A DNA stretch of 64,000 nucleotides from NCBI GenBank assembly GCA_050084985.1, contig JBITNC010000002.1:39866001-39930000 (forward strand). The letters run 5' to 3'. Origin of the DNA: Nageia nagi. Its lineage: Eukaryota; Pinophyta. The notes beneath the pieces are model-generated. The model saw only the letters and a program-made list of their open reading frames with translations. It did no database searches and was not told where the DNA came from. Position numbers and translations under genes: made by a program. Within the stretch, counting starts at the first letter, position 1. Each line of letters starts with the position of its first letter. Shown here in pieces: positions 35,780 to 45,060 of this stretch.

Positions 35780-36740
35780 GGTTTATGAAGCTATTAAGCT
35801 ACCACATTGGAATTCATCCATGTAGGCTGAATATGATGCATTGATGAAAAATGACACATGGAAGTTGATAGATCTTCCATTGGGGAAGAAATTGATTAGA
35901 TGAAAATGGCTATTCAAAACCAAGTACAAAGCTAATGGTACACTTGATAAGCACAAGGATTGACTCATTACCAAAGGGTATGCTCAACAACAAGGTATCA
36001 ACTATGAGGAGACTTTTTCTCCTATAGCCAAGATGAAGACCATCAGAATTGCTTTTGTAATGGTAATCTAATTTAGTTGGAAAGTCCATCAAAAGGATGT
36101 TAAGATTTCCTTCCTAAATGGAGACTTAGAAGAAGAATTTTACATGTAGCAACTTCAAGGATTTATGATTAATCTAGGAAAACAAAGTGTGTAGATTGAT
36201 CAAGTATCTGTATGATTTGAAATAGGCTCCTTGAGCTTGGTACATGAAAAATGATTTCCATCTACTACAACATGAATTCAATATGAGTCCATATGATCTT
36301 AACCTCTACCTTTGACAACATTGGGGGTATATTGTCATAGTTTTAGTTTATGTTGATGATTTGGTTATCATAAGAAGCATTGAGGAGTTAATTATATCTT
36401 GCAAATATGACCTAAAATGATCATTCAACATGATGAACCTTGCTCTACTTTATTATTACCTTGGATTGGAGTTCTGGAAGATGTAGGATCATATTTATTT
36501 TTCACATATGAAGTACACCAAGAAGCTATTGGGAAAATTTAGGATGATAGAATATGACCTGATGTCCATGCCAATTGAACCTAGTTTACATTTATCATGC
36601 CATGATTGTTCTCCATTGGTAAATGCAACTCTCTTCCATCAATTGATTGAATGGTTAAGTTACCTAGCATACACTAGGCTGGATATTTGTTATGTCATCA
36701 GCTATCTTTCAAGATTTATGCATGAACCAAAGAAATTCCA
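35780..36740 (+). pseudogene. E pol: reverse transcriptase
   Basis: Copia RT motifs in order: WNSSMxAEYDALMKNDTW (about 35810), KWLFKTKYKANGTLDKHK (about 35907), TKGYAQQQGINYEETFSPIAK (about 35972), VHQKDVKISFLNGDL (about 36087), and the catalytic box VYVDDLVI with YVDD at 36349-36360. The C-terminal part LSYLAYTRLDICYVISYLSRFM runs to 36720. There are stops in frame, for example TAG in MxAEY and FYMxQL (each for Gln) and TGA in HKDxLI (for Arg). The RT would copy element RNA; this one is dead. The open piece at 36508-36744 is genuine pol text. Confidence 0.85.
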
Positions 36741-36744
36741 TTAG

Positions 36745-37300
36745 ATTGTGGTAAATCATGTTTTGAGGTACATCCATGGTATTGATGATTATGGCCTAGA
36801 ATACAAAAATAATGATAAGTTTATCTTGTATACATACAAGGATGAAAATTATGGAGGATCCTTGGATGATAAAAGATTAACAATAAGATATGTATTCTTC
36901 CTTGGATCTAGATCGATTTCATGGGATAGTAAGAAGCAAAGCATCACATCCAAATCTACAACAAAGTTAAAATACCATGTTGTAGGAGATGCTATTTGTG
37001 AAGCAGTATGGTTATGTCATATTTTGATAGACATTGGAATTCCATAGAAGCAAGTCATAATTTTGCATTACAATAATCAAGGTGTATTGAAACTAGTTCA
37101 AAATCCTTATTTTCATGAGTGCACCAAACACATTGAAATATAGGTACAGTTCATTTGGGATCATGTTTCACTACACAACATTTAGCTCCAATATATTTCC
37201 ATGAAAAAGCAAATTGCAAATGTCTTCACCAAATCTCTTGATAGTGAAAAGTTTGAATACTTTTGGAGCTTCCTCTCTTGTCCTTTGAAGACCTAATGCA
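36745..37300 (+). pseudogene. E pol: RNase H and C-terminus
   Basis: An open stretch of 99 residues (36748-37047) shows the Copia RNase H signature: VLRYIHGIDDYGLEY, KDENYGGSLDDKRLT, SISWDSKKQSITSKSTTKLKY and the conserved EAVWLC. The catalytic Asp of the usual DADWAG is kept as DENYGG. The text goes on in another frame to IANVFTKSLDSEKFEYF and ends at about 37300 beside the polypurine tract. Confidence 0.88.
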
Positions 37301-37301
37301 T

Positions 37302-37311
37302 TATGGAGGGG
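37302..37311 (+). other. Polypurine tract of E
   Basis: TATGGAGGGG stands directly before the 3' LTR, as in most Copia elements. Confidence 0.75.
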
Positions 37312-37517
37312 TATTAGAATAAATAATACATTAGTATTATAGGTATCTATAATAATGTAATGTAAATAATACACTAAATATTATTTACTATATTTTTATT
37401 TTACCTTAATAATTAGGGTTTATTTCGCTATTGTACGGGAATGTAACTCCCAAAAACTCCATGTATTTAATGGCTCTCATATCAATATAATTAATCAATT
37501 CTAGTTTCTCTCCAATA
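37312..37517 (+). repeat. 3' LTR of E
   Basis: 206 bp, the partner of 27915-28119. It begins TATTAGAATAAATAATAC and ends CTCCAATA. Confidence 0.88.
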
Positions 37518-37522
37518 AAAAT
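37518..37522. repeat. Target-site duplication of E, right copy
   Basis: AAAAT after the 3' LTR; after it B's gag text resumes. Confidence 0.75.
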
Positions 37523-37660
37523 AGTAAGAGATTAATGTTGGTTATGTTCATCATGATAATAGTCAGCTTGGCATCTTCACAGATCCTTTGCCAAGACTAA
37601 ATCAACAACTTAGGGAATGAAATGGAATGATAAGTACAAATTATTTTTAATATTATTTTT
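37523..37660 (+). pseudogene. C-terminal end of B gag, downstream of the E insertion
   Basis: Directly after the second AAAAT duplication the plus strand reads NVGYVHHDNSQLGIFTDPL, then PRLNQQLRE. This resembles the gag tail that follows the finger in related gypsy proteins. It confirms that E landed in B's gag and did not merely lie beside it. Confidence 0.6.
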
Positions 37661-38423
37661 CTAATAGATGCAAGTCATAAATTCATAAATAGTCATCTTT
37701 AAAAGCCCAATAAGCTTTAACAAGAAATGGTAACACTAGATTTCAATGAATGAGGAGTGCTAACACTAGAAATAATTATCTACAAATCACCAACATCATG
37801 CATTTGATACCCAAACTAGTCCCAATTTTTGTACCTACATCAACCAATTGTAGGTGGGTTCTAAAGTCTACCCAGGTAGATCGTGTCATTGGTTAAAACC
37901 AAAAAATTAAAACACATCATGTATTATAGTGTATTTTTATGTTTTTTCATTTTTTGTATAGTTATGTATTTTTCCATTTTCATGCATGCTTTGTTATGTT
38001 ACTAGGTCAGTAATTTTTAAGTTGTTAATAGATATTTATTTAAAATTTACAAAAATTGACATTGTGTGCATCATAATTTTGTTAGTGCATCATCTACATC
38101 ATGTGTTTTTTGGGAAGGAAAAGAAAATAAAAATACATTATGTTTCTATTATTTATTTTAAGGTTTTTTAGGTATATGTATTGAGGTTCTAAGGTGTTTA
38201 ATTCACAAAAACTATGATATGTTGTCAATAGAAAAATTTTGTGTCAAAATTATCAATATGAGTGTGCCTTCCATATTTAATTTGTTTCACATTTTTTATT
38301 ATATACGTTGTGTATATTTATGATATCTACTAACAAATTCCCTTAAGATGTAATTCATTTTAAACCTAATTCATACATAAATAACCATAAACCAAAATAT
38401 CCATACACACATATTGGAATAAA
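37661..38423. other. No recognisable gene, interior of B
   Basis: A+T-rich sequence after the gag tail where protease and RT would be expected. No pol motif seen on either strand. Confidence 0.5.
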
Positions 38424-38424
38424 A

Positions 38425-38491
<67 letters not shown>

Positions 38492-38493
38492 AT
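38424..38493. repeat. (TA)n microsatellite
   Basis: About 70 bp of near-perfect TA dinucleotide repeat with two phase breaks. It lies between the end of B's gag and the PMD pseudogene. The open frame reading Ile-Tyr repeats through it is an artefact. Confidence 0.95.
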
Positions 38494-38936
38494 CAAAATA
38501 TGTCTATACAAAGTATCATGATTGGCTCCCCCTACTACCACTCTCTACCCTAGTATGGCTCTTACTATACCCATTATCTATAAACATCCCTAGAGAACCT
38601 ATAAGGTCACTACCTATGATCCTATTTATTTCCTAGAGTGCCTTGGCCTTTCCATATTTCTCCTTGAGGTCCTCAATCTCTTGATGCAACTTCTAGTTCA
38701 TCTCCATTTGTTTGACATAAAATCCCAAGACTCATTTGAAGGTAGTATGGATAGTTGTTGTATCATCCTCTTATTGTAACCTTCAAGGACAATAATCTGA
38801 GAATCCTACTCTACTGAAGTGTTCCTTAATGTAGCTAACTTGGCCTCCATAGGCCTCAACCTATTGACTTTATTCTTCAAAGGCTAAAGGATGGTAACCT
38901 CCTCCTCAAGTGTAGCTATCCTAGCTATCGTATCCT

Positions 38937-39033
38937 CTACAAACATAAATAAAGTTAACATTAATACATAAGTACATAAAATAAATATAAAGACTATAAC
39001 AAATGAACCTTAACTTAAAATTAAAATGTATAC
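38937..39033 (-). other. Intron 2 of the PMD pseudogene
   Basis: 97 bp, TTTAG|GTATAC to TTTGTAG|AG. Removing it gives the continuous reading AIPLVPLEDTIARIATLEEE. Confidence 0.6.
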
Positions 39034-40336
39034 CTAAAGGCACTAATGGGATGGCCTTTGTAAGTAGGTCTACCTATCTACTTGGGTTCATGAAGCGAGA
39101 GGCATCTGAGGGGGTGGCTCCTCACCCAACATCTTTTTATCCTTATTATATGAATCCTCAATATCTACCTCCATCCCATCCTCCTTATCTAACTTTGAAA
39201 CCCCAAGTGGGGTAGGCTTGATGCCTACCCACCATGCCTCATACCCTGGTACAATATTAGGGGTAAAAGAAATAGTTGCTAGTGTATTCACCTCAGGTGG
39301 CTCCTCCCATATGCTCCTCTACATGGGAATCACTAATGCATCTTAAGGTGCATCCAAATCATGCCTCTACCAAAGATGGTACCTCACCTCTGTAGGAATA
39401 TCTTGTGTTAACCCAAATTATCATAATACTCATTTAGGACAATATAGCTTCATCCCATTCTTTTGTTTCTATAAAAATAAATTATGCCTCATCTAATTAG
39501 TATGATATGCATCTTCATCCCATGCATATTTATGGTAAGCAACCCACTCAATATCATCAACCTAGAGGCCATCTATCTCTCTCCTTTGTGCCTCAATATC
39601 ACATAGTACAAAATAATACATACCAAAATCAATAAGATCAACCCACTACCTATCCAACCCCAAAAGCTTAAGCAAACAATGTGTTCATACAACCATAAAT
39701 GTAGAAGAGTTGCATAAGCCACCATCATATTAGACTTTCCAATGGTCACCATATGGTACAAATAATGGTATAACTATGTGAGAATTCATGGGCCTCGAGC
39801 ATATATAGTACCCCTAACACAAATATCATGAACTATACACAACATTTCAAGTGCAAAAATAGAATTGTTCTTATTGGGATGCAAGAATGTTGCGATAATA
39901 AACACCACTAGCAACTAGAGTTTTTTGAACCCTAGATCATACTAGTAGGATGAATACAAATAGGGTTTTTGGTAGTCCCAATCATGTTCCTCATTACCTA
40001 TTAACTAGGTAGATAACCCCTCTCTCTCTTGTTGGCTACCAATAGAGGCATGTTACACAAGTCTACCTCAAATAGACAAATCCAAATCCTATAAACATCC
40101 AATAGTATGATCATCATCTTATCTGTCGAAAGGTGAAATATGTTGGAGTTGGGCTTCTAATGCTCTATCAAAGTTGTCAATAAAGGAAAGTTGATCTGAA
40201 TTTTCCCTACTATGGCCAATTCATACAGTCCTACCATCTTTAGTAACTCTTTATTTTGGTTGGATCTAATCTAACCCCAAGCCTTCTCTAAAGCCTCCAA
40301 CTTCATTGGATTGCATCAAATTAAATGCTTGCGATC

Positions 40337-40853
40337 CTACAACCAAAATAAAATACTAAAATTAATTAAATATCATTAAGAATATATAAAACAAAATATA
40401 ACAATTAATAAATCGATTCAAACAAAACCCCCTTCCCTTTTTCATGAGTGATAACTGACCAAGGCATCATAAATGAACTCCCCCTTATTCCTCATAAAAA
40501 TGAAATAGTAAAAGTAATGAAATATATATTCATAAACATCATAATATATTTTTAAGGATAATGTAATCAATATTACACATTTTCGTAATAAATGTATCAA
40601 ATATAGGTAACTAGGATTTCCAATAACGAATATACCCCCTACATTTTTCAAATGTACATTCACAGTATGCATAAATTACATTTAGATATCCAAACCCAAC
40701 ACTTAAAAAATACAATAATAATAAAAAATAAATAAATGATAACTCCTACACTCTATTTCAATTTTTGCAGGTGTGCCTTAGTTTTTTTCTAAACAAAGAC
40801 TCAACATAAAAGCAAAAGAAAAAACATGTAAAAGTTGAAGATAGATAACTTAC
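40337..40853 (-). other. Intron 1 of the PMD pseudogene
   Basis: Strong plant splice sites on the minus strand, GTG|GTAAGT and TTGGTTGTAG|GA, with an A+T-rich interior. It joins exon 1 to the PMD domain in frame (KHV to DRKHLI). The 76-residue minus open frame at 40672-40442 inside it is fortuitous. Confidence 0.6.
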
Positions 40854-40999
40854 CACATGCTTGGCTAGTAGGATCCTAAGGTATTCAACCACATGATTGC
40901 ATATCCTAACTAACAACCTCTCCACTTCCCTCCAATCAATCATGTCATCAAGAAATCCAAGGAATTAAAGATCAAATGATAGTTTGAGGGACCCACACC

Positions 41000-42713
41000 A
41001 CTAATCAAATAGTTAAAATGGTCACAAAGATAACATAATCATCATGGTAAGGAAGAGAGAATGTTGATACATATCCCCAACTCAATGCAACAAGACACAA
41101 GTGAAAATGATAGGTCCAAATTTCCTTTTTATCAAATTTGATTCCAAAACCTAAGTATGCAGTTATTTTAAATTTTCATATAATGGTGTATGAAAAATGC
41201 AATTTCAAAATTTTTCTTAATTATAAATTATATTATCTTCATGAGATTGTTTTTTAAAATGTAATGGAAGGATAAACGTAGAAAATCTTAAGCAATAAAA
41301 TTCACAATGAGATGTTGGCTGAAGTGATCCATAGGAAGGTTGAGCATAGTCCAAAATATGATAAGTTAGGGATGATCTTGGGCTTCAAGAAATTCATATT
41401 AAAGAATACCTACAATCGATTTTATAAAAATAACTATGAAAATTAGATTATCTTGCTTGATATGTAGTGCAGGGTGATGGAAAGAAGATTGCAGTAGAAG
41501 ATATGAAGCTTTTATTTTGTTGGAGATATACTTAGTTTGGAATGATTTGTTAACTAGCTATCTTTTTTAGCTTTATCTCTTTATTATGTGGTAATATATT
41601 CTAGTGGTGTTCAAAGTTAAATAGGTTATAAGATTTTCTTTAGTATTACTAGATGGGACTTCTTGACACATTACTTTGGTTGTCTTAAGTAGAGTATCAT
41701 TTTTTGATCTAGTGGTGGAGTTTCCTTTTATATGCAAAAATAGGATTATAGATAGAAGATATATGTGCTTTTCAACCCTTATTGTAAAAGGTTTGTAAAT
41801 ATCCTTATAAACTTCATCTTTTTTTTAATTAATACAAAATTAGCCCATTAATAAAAAAATCTTTTTTAAAAATGAGTTCTACAAATTTCATGATGTCTAT
41901 GTCGTAATTTTATATGCAATTTTAAGTTAAGGGAAAAATTTATTATTTCATTGAATGCACATCTAAAAAATATCATTATTTCATAAATATGTCCTCTATT
42001 GATGAATATGATCAAGTTTGTAGAAGATAAAATTTGATAATTCAATGAAAATCAAAGCATCAATGGTGTGATAAGACTATCTTCAAGGCATTAGCATCAT
42101 AAATTCTTTACGAAATTCATTGCAAAATCTATATTATTTGATGAATTAGGGCTATTATATCTTTGAACATTTGGTATATGATGATAACATTGCATATGTT
42201 CATCTCATGATTACTTTTCAATGAAATGGATTTTATACTAATGAGAATCTAAAAATTGAAGGCCATGGAAACCCCATGAGCATAATTTTCCAAATTATAG
42301 GTCAACATGATCATAATTTTTCTCTTATAAGCTTGAGGCATATCATTACCTCATCATCGTAGTGATCATAGACTATGAGTTGCAAGAACAATAGTCTACC
42401 CAAGAATGTTATATTAATTTCCTCCTTCCTCTTTATTTTAATTATCATTATCATAAATGTGATCTATGTGGGTATTATTTCTTTTGTTTTCACATATCAT
42501 CCCAGAGATTAGGACCTTCATGGTTCCTAAAATATCCCTCCACACATAGGATATCATTTTGACTTGATTACCCCATAGAAGCAAATGCGAGGGGAAAATA
42601 ATATATCATACTCAACATACATATTATTAAGTGAAGTTTACTTTAACTCTAAAATTTTTTTACTTCTTTAAACTTCTTTGGATTATGTAAACTTCAATGC
42701 TTTTCATTTCACA
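41000..42713. other. No recognisable gene, 3' interior of B
   Basis: A+T-rich sequence between the PMD pseudogene and the polypurine tract. I see no open frame above background and no pol motif. Confidence 0.5.
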
Positions 42714-42730
42714 TCCAAAGAGGTGCAAAA
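42714..42730 (+). other. Polypurine tract of B
   Basis: CCAAAGAGGTGCAAAA ends exactly at the 3' LTR start. The corresponding tract in A reads AAAAGAGGGGCAAA. Confidence 0.7.
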
Positions 42731-43424
42731 TGTAGACACCTAAAATTGATTTATTATTTATTTAATAAATCATATTTTAGATTTCTCCACAAGTATTAAA
42801 AGCAATATTACATATGTCAAGAGAAAGTTAATATTATAATACAATGCTATGTGTTATATTAAATGTGATATCATTTAGCATGGTTTATATTTTAAAGTAT
42901 CTTAAATACAATAAAGATTATATTATTGCTATGTGTCAACTTTCACTCCTTTCTATTTCCATGTAGGTTATAAATACAAGAGTTAGAGGTTGACATCCCT
43001 ATCTGATCTCTTTGATAGTGGTTGCCCTATACATCATATTTATGGTATCTCTTGATGCCACCTATTGGAAGACTTGCTATGCTGTGAGCTTTTATTGCAT
43101 GTTATCTTTTGCATGTGATCTAATTCTACAGGTCTCATGATGTCAACATCATAGATCTAGCACATTGTTTACAATGTGCACATTTGCGATCCAAAGCTAG
43201 AAGCAAAAGAGGTGAAAATATTTAGTTTGCATGATCCATCATCTCCGTTAAAATTTGTCTTTCATATGATTCAATCCTTCGTATTCCATTTCCATACCTT
43301 GATGATTTCTATATCATAGTCAGGTGCATACTTTTCATTTATTTATCTATATATTTGAATAACTATCATCCTTGTAGAATTATTTTGTGTTTATATTTAT
43401 TATTTACACAATTTACCATCTACA
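42731..43424 (+). repeat. 3' LTR of B
   Basis: 694 bp, from TGTAGACACC to ATCTACA. It has intact TG...CA ends and is preceded by a polypurine tract. Confidence 0.9.
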
Positions 43425-43429
43425 ATGAG
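43425..43429. repeat. Target-site duplication of B, right copy
   Basis: ATGAG directly after the TCTACA end of the 3' LTR. It pairs with 24918-24922 and shows that both LTRs belong to one insertion despite the 17 kb between them. Confidence 0.8.
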
Positions 43430-44200
43430 AATACAATCTCAATATCAACCTATTGAAATTGAGTGTAGATATGATCACCTGAAAGGAATCAGATAGGGAA
43501 TGCCACATCTTCCCCCTACATTACTTGATACCTTGTTAATGATATTTGTAATGTTTTATTTTAGATACCATAAATATGATTTTATGATAAATAGAAAATT
43601 ATATTTAGATGTTTACATATAACTCTTATTTAATTGGTTTATTTATAAGTAATACTTCATAGGACATGTTTTGGAAGATATTGTAAAAGTGTTGAGGAAA
43701 ATGAGTTGTTAATTATAAAAGACATCATAAATATAAACATCTAAAAAAATGGCAGTGGTTGTTGATGCATGAGAAAGAGGATAATGTTTAGATATGTTCA
43801 TATCATTGCTTTGGTTGTGTCTTTATATAGCACTCTATCAAACATAAGATTTTGAGAAGGAAAAATAAGACTAGTATGGAAAATACATTCAGTTTATGAT
43901 GAATTATTTTATGAAAAACCATTAACTTGTGTGAAAACAAAAACTCTATTACTTATAATAAATTGATATCATTTAAGTTCTAAAATATTCTAACAATCCA
44001 CCTAATAAATTCAAAATATATACATTATGCAAACAAAATCATGTATAAAACAAATCAAGTGAGGGATATTTGTTTAGGATTCTATAATGGGGAACAACTG
44101 AAAGTAGTTGCATTATTAGATGACAACAAAGAGTAGAGTGCAAATAGAACACTGTATTTTGAGCATGAAAGAGAAGCTACCTTTATTTTTCCTACATATT
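43430..44200. other. No recognisable gene
   Basis: A+T-rich spacer to the right of element B; nothing seen. Confidence 0.5.
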
Positions 44201-45060
44201 TAAAGGATTTGACTATCTATATTTTGTGCCGTCACCACCTTCCTCGTGGCATCCTTTGCTGAACTGGGGAAGCAGCGAGCAAACTACAATTTGCTTTCAA
44301 TCATATAAGGATATGATCCGCGCCATGTATTATATTTTCAGACCTTATTTTTTTCATAGTTCGTTATTCCAACTTAGCCAATAATAAATACAGCTCGTTT
44401 GTGAGGCGGTTGGCAATTTCGTAGGAAGTATCCTACATAAAACAAACTTCAAAAATAAACAATGGGATGACGTTCGCCCAGAATATTAATGAGGCATGTT
44501 GTCACCCATAATGGAGAAGCTCTGATAGTGTTGTGTGATAAACTGCAGGTAGTTTGTAATCTATTTTATTAGGATGGTGGATTTAAATACTAAAATTTTG
44601 TATGTAACAATTCAATGTTCAATCTGTGAACCAAACTAAAGAAAATACACACTAAAATCTTGAAGATCTCAGAATTCTAATAGAAATAGAATATACATAT
44701 TCAATTCGGAGCCCACACTGCCGGTGCTATTTTTATGAAGGAATACCAAAAGTTTATTGCGTTGGGCCTCCACCTATAATTTGAATTGACTTGTTATGAT
44801 ACTCTATTGAGGAGGTGGGTGGTTGGCAGTGCGAAGCAGCGAGAAAAAAAGGTATTGCATTTGTTTACTGCGTACGAAAATGGTGTACGTCTCTAAGCTC
44901 ATTGTGCGTCCTCCCCCATATAAGAAACAGAAGACAGCAGTGGGAAGGGTCGCCGATGGGCGTCAGAAAATGTGGGTCAATGGAAAAGAGTCCAAAGATG
45001 ACATATTCCTCTGCAATCAGCGGATCTGTGGGGATCAAATTTGAGAGCTAGGTGAACTTT
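44200..45060 (+). other. Low-copy-looking island with more balanced base composition; possible gene fragment
   Basis: This ~860-bp stretch has clearly more G and C than its surroundings, for example CGTCACCACCTTCCTCGTGG near 44230 and GGGAAGGGTCGCCGATGGGC near 44940. It retains CpG sites that the flanking repeats have lost. Two overlapping plus frames are open, 44815-45051 and 44823-45044. The second includes MVYVSKLIVRPPPYKKQKTA, a basic patch, and DDIFLCNQRICGDQI. A TATA-like CATATAAG stands at 44920, inside these frames. I recognise no domain. It could be a first exon, a promoter region, a non-coding gene or a captured fragment. Confidence 0.35.

Larger units (their letters stand above)
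27915..37517 (+). mobile_element. Ty1/Copia element E, inserted in B and itself split by D
   Basis: Short LTRs of about 205 bp, a tRNA-Met-type primer site, a GGAGGGG polypurine tract and a 5-bp duplication AAAAT define the element. Removing D and its TSD leaves about 3.47 kb, too short for a full Copia element. Gag and most of protease are absent: coding starts at the protease end about 130 bp after the primer site. Order is protease end, GAG-pre-integrase, integrase, RT, RNase H, which is the Copia order (integrase before RT). All parts carry stops. Confidence 0.9.
38516..40943 (-). pseudogene. Plant mobile domain (PMD) gene, antisense inside element B
   Basis: Exon 1 would start at ATG 40943 (MIDWREVERLLVRICNHVVE) and end at 40854 in KHV. 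A 517-bp intron (GTAAGT...TTGTAG) leads to exon 2 at 40336. Exon 2 shows the PMD pattern: CNPMKLEALEKAW, LLKMVGLYELAIVGKIQINFP, NIFHLSTDKMMIILLDVYRI (family: TFHLP.GEMTITL.DV), then TLLHLWLYEHI (family: LLQ.WA.EH). An FGLTQDIP phrase and PGYEAWWVGI (39291-39088, open) follow. A 97-bp intron (39033-38937) joins in frame to a coiled-coil-like exon 3 (IARIATLEEE, LHQEIEDLKEKYGKAKAL) ending at TGA 38516-38518. Exon 3 has four stops, all TAG where Gln fits, and a frameshift near 38720. PMD proteins occur in plant transposons and in MAIN/MAIL1-like cellular genes. This copy is dead. Confidence 0.72.
24923..43424 (+). mobile_element. Gypsy-type LTR element B (outer element of a triple nest)
   Basis: Two ~695-bp LTRs enclose 18.5 kb, and the flanks carry a perfect 5-bp duplication, ATGAG. 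Subtracting the Copia insertion E with its TSD leaves about 8.9 kb for B. The plus direction is set by gag, a primer-site-like sequence after the left LTR, and a purine tract before the right LTR. The interior has gag (25750-27905, resuming at 37523). Its gag finger and LTR ends resemble element A. No RT, RNase H or integrase motif was found in either part, so B appears non-autonomous. Between gag and the 3' LTR it holds an antisense PMD pseudogene. Confidence 0.85.

Noticed and set aside
38424-38636. Ile-Tyr repeat protein
   Set aside because: Translation of a TA microsatellite.
24923-43424. The two TGTAGA LTRs as separate solo LTRs
   Set aside because: The ATGAG duplication lies at the outer edges only, and a primer site and purine tract flank the inner edges.
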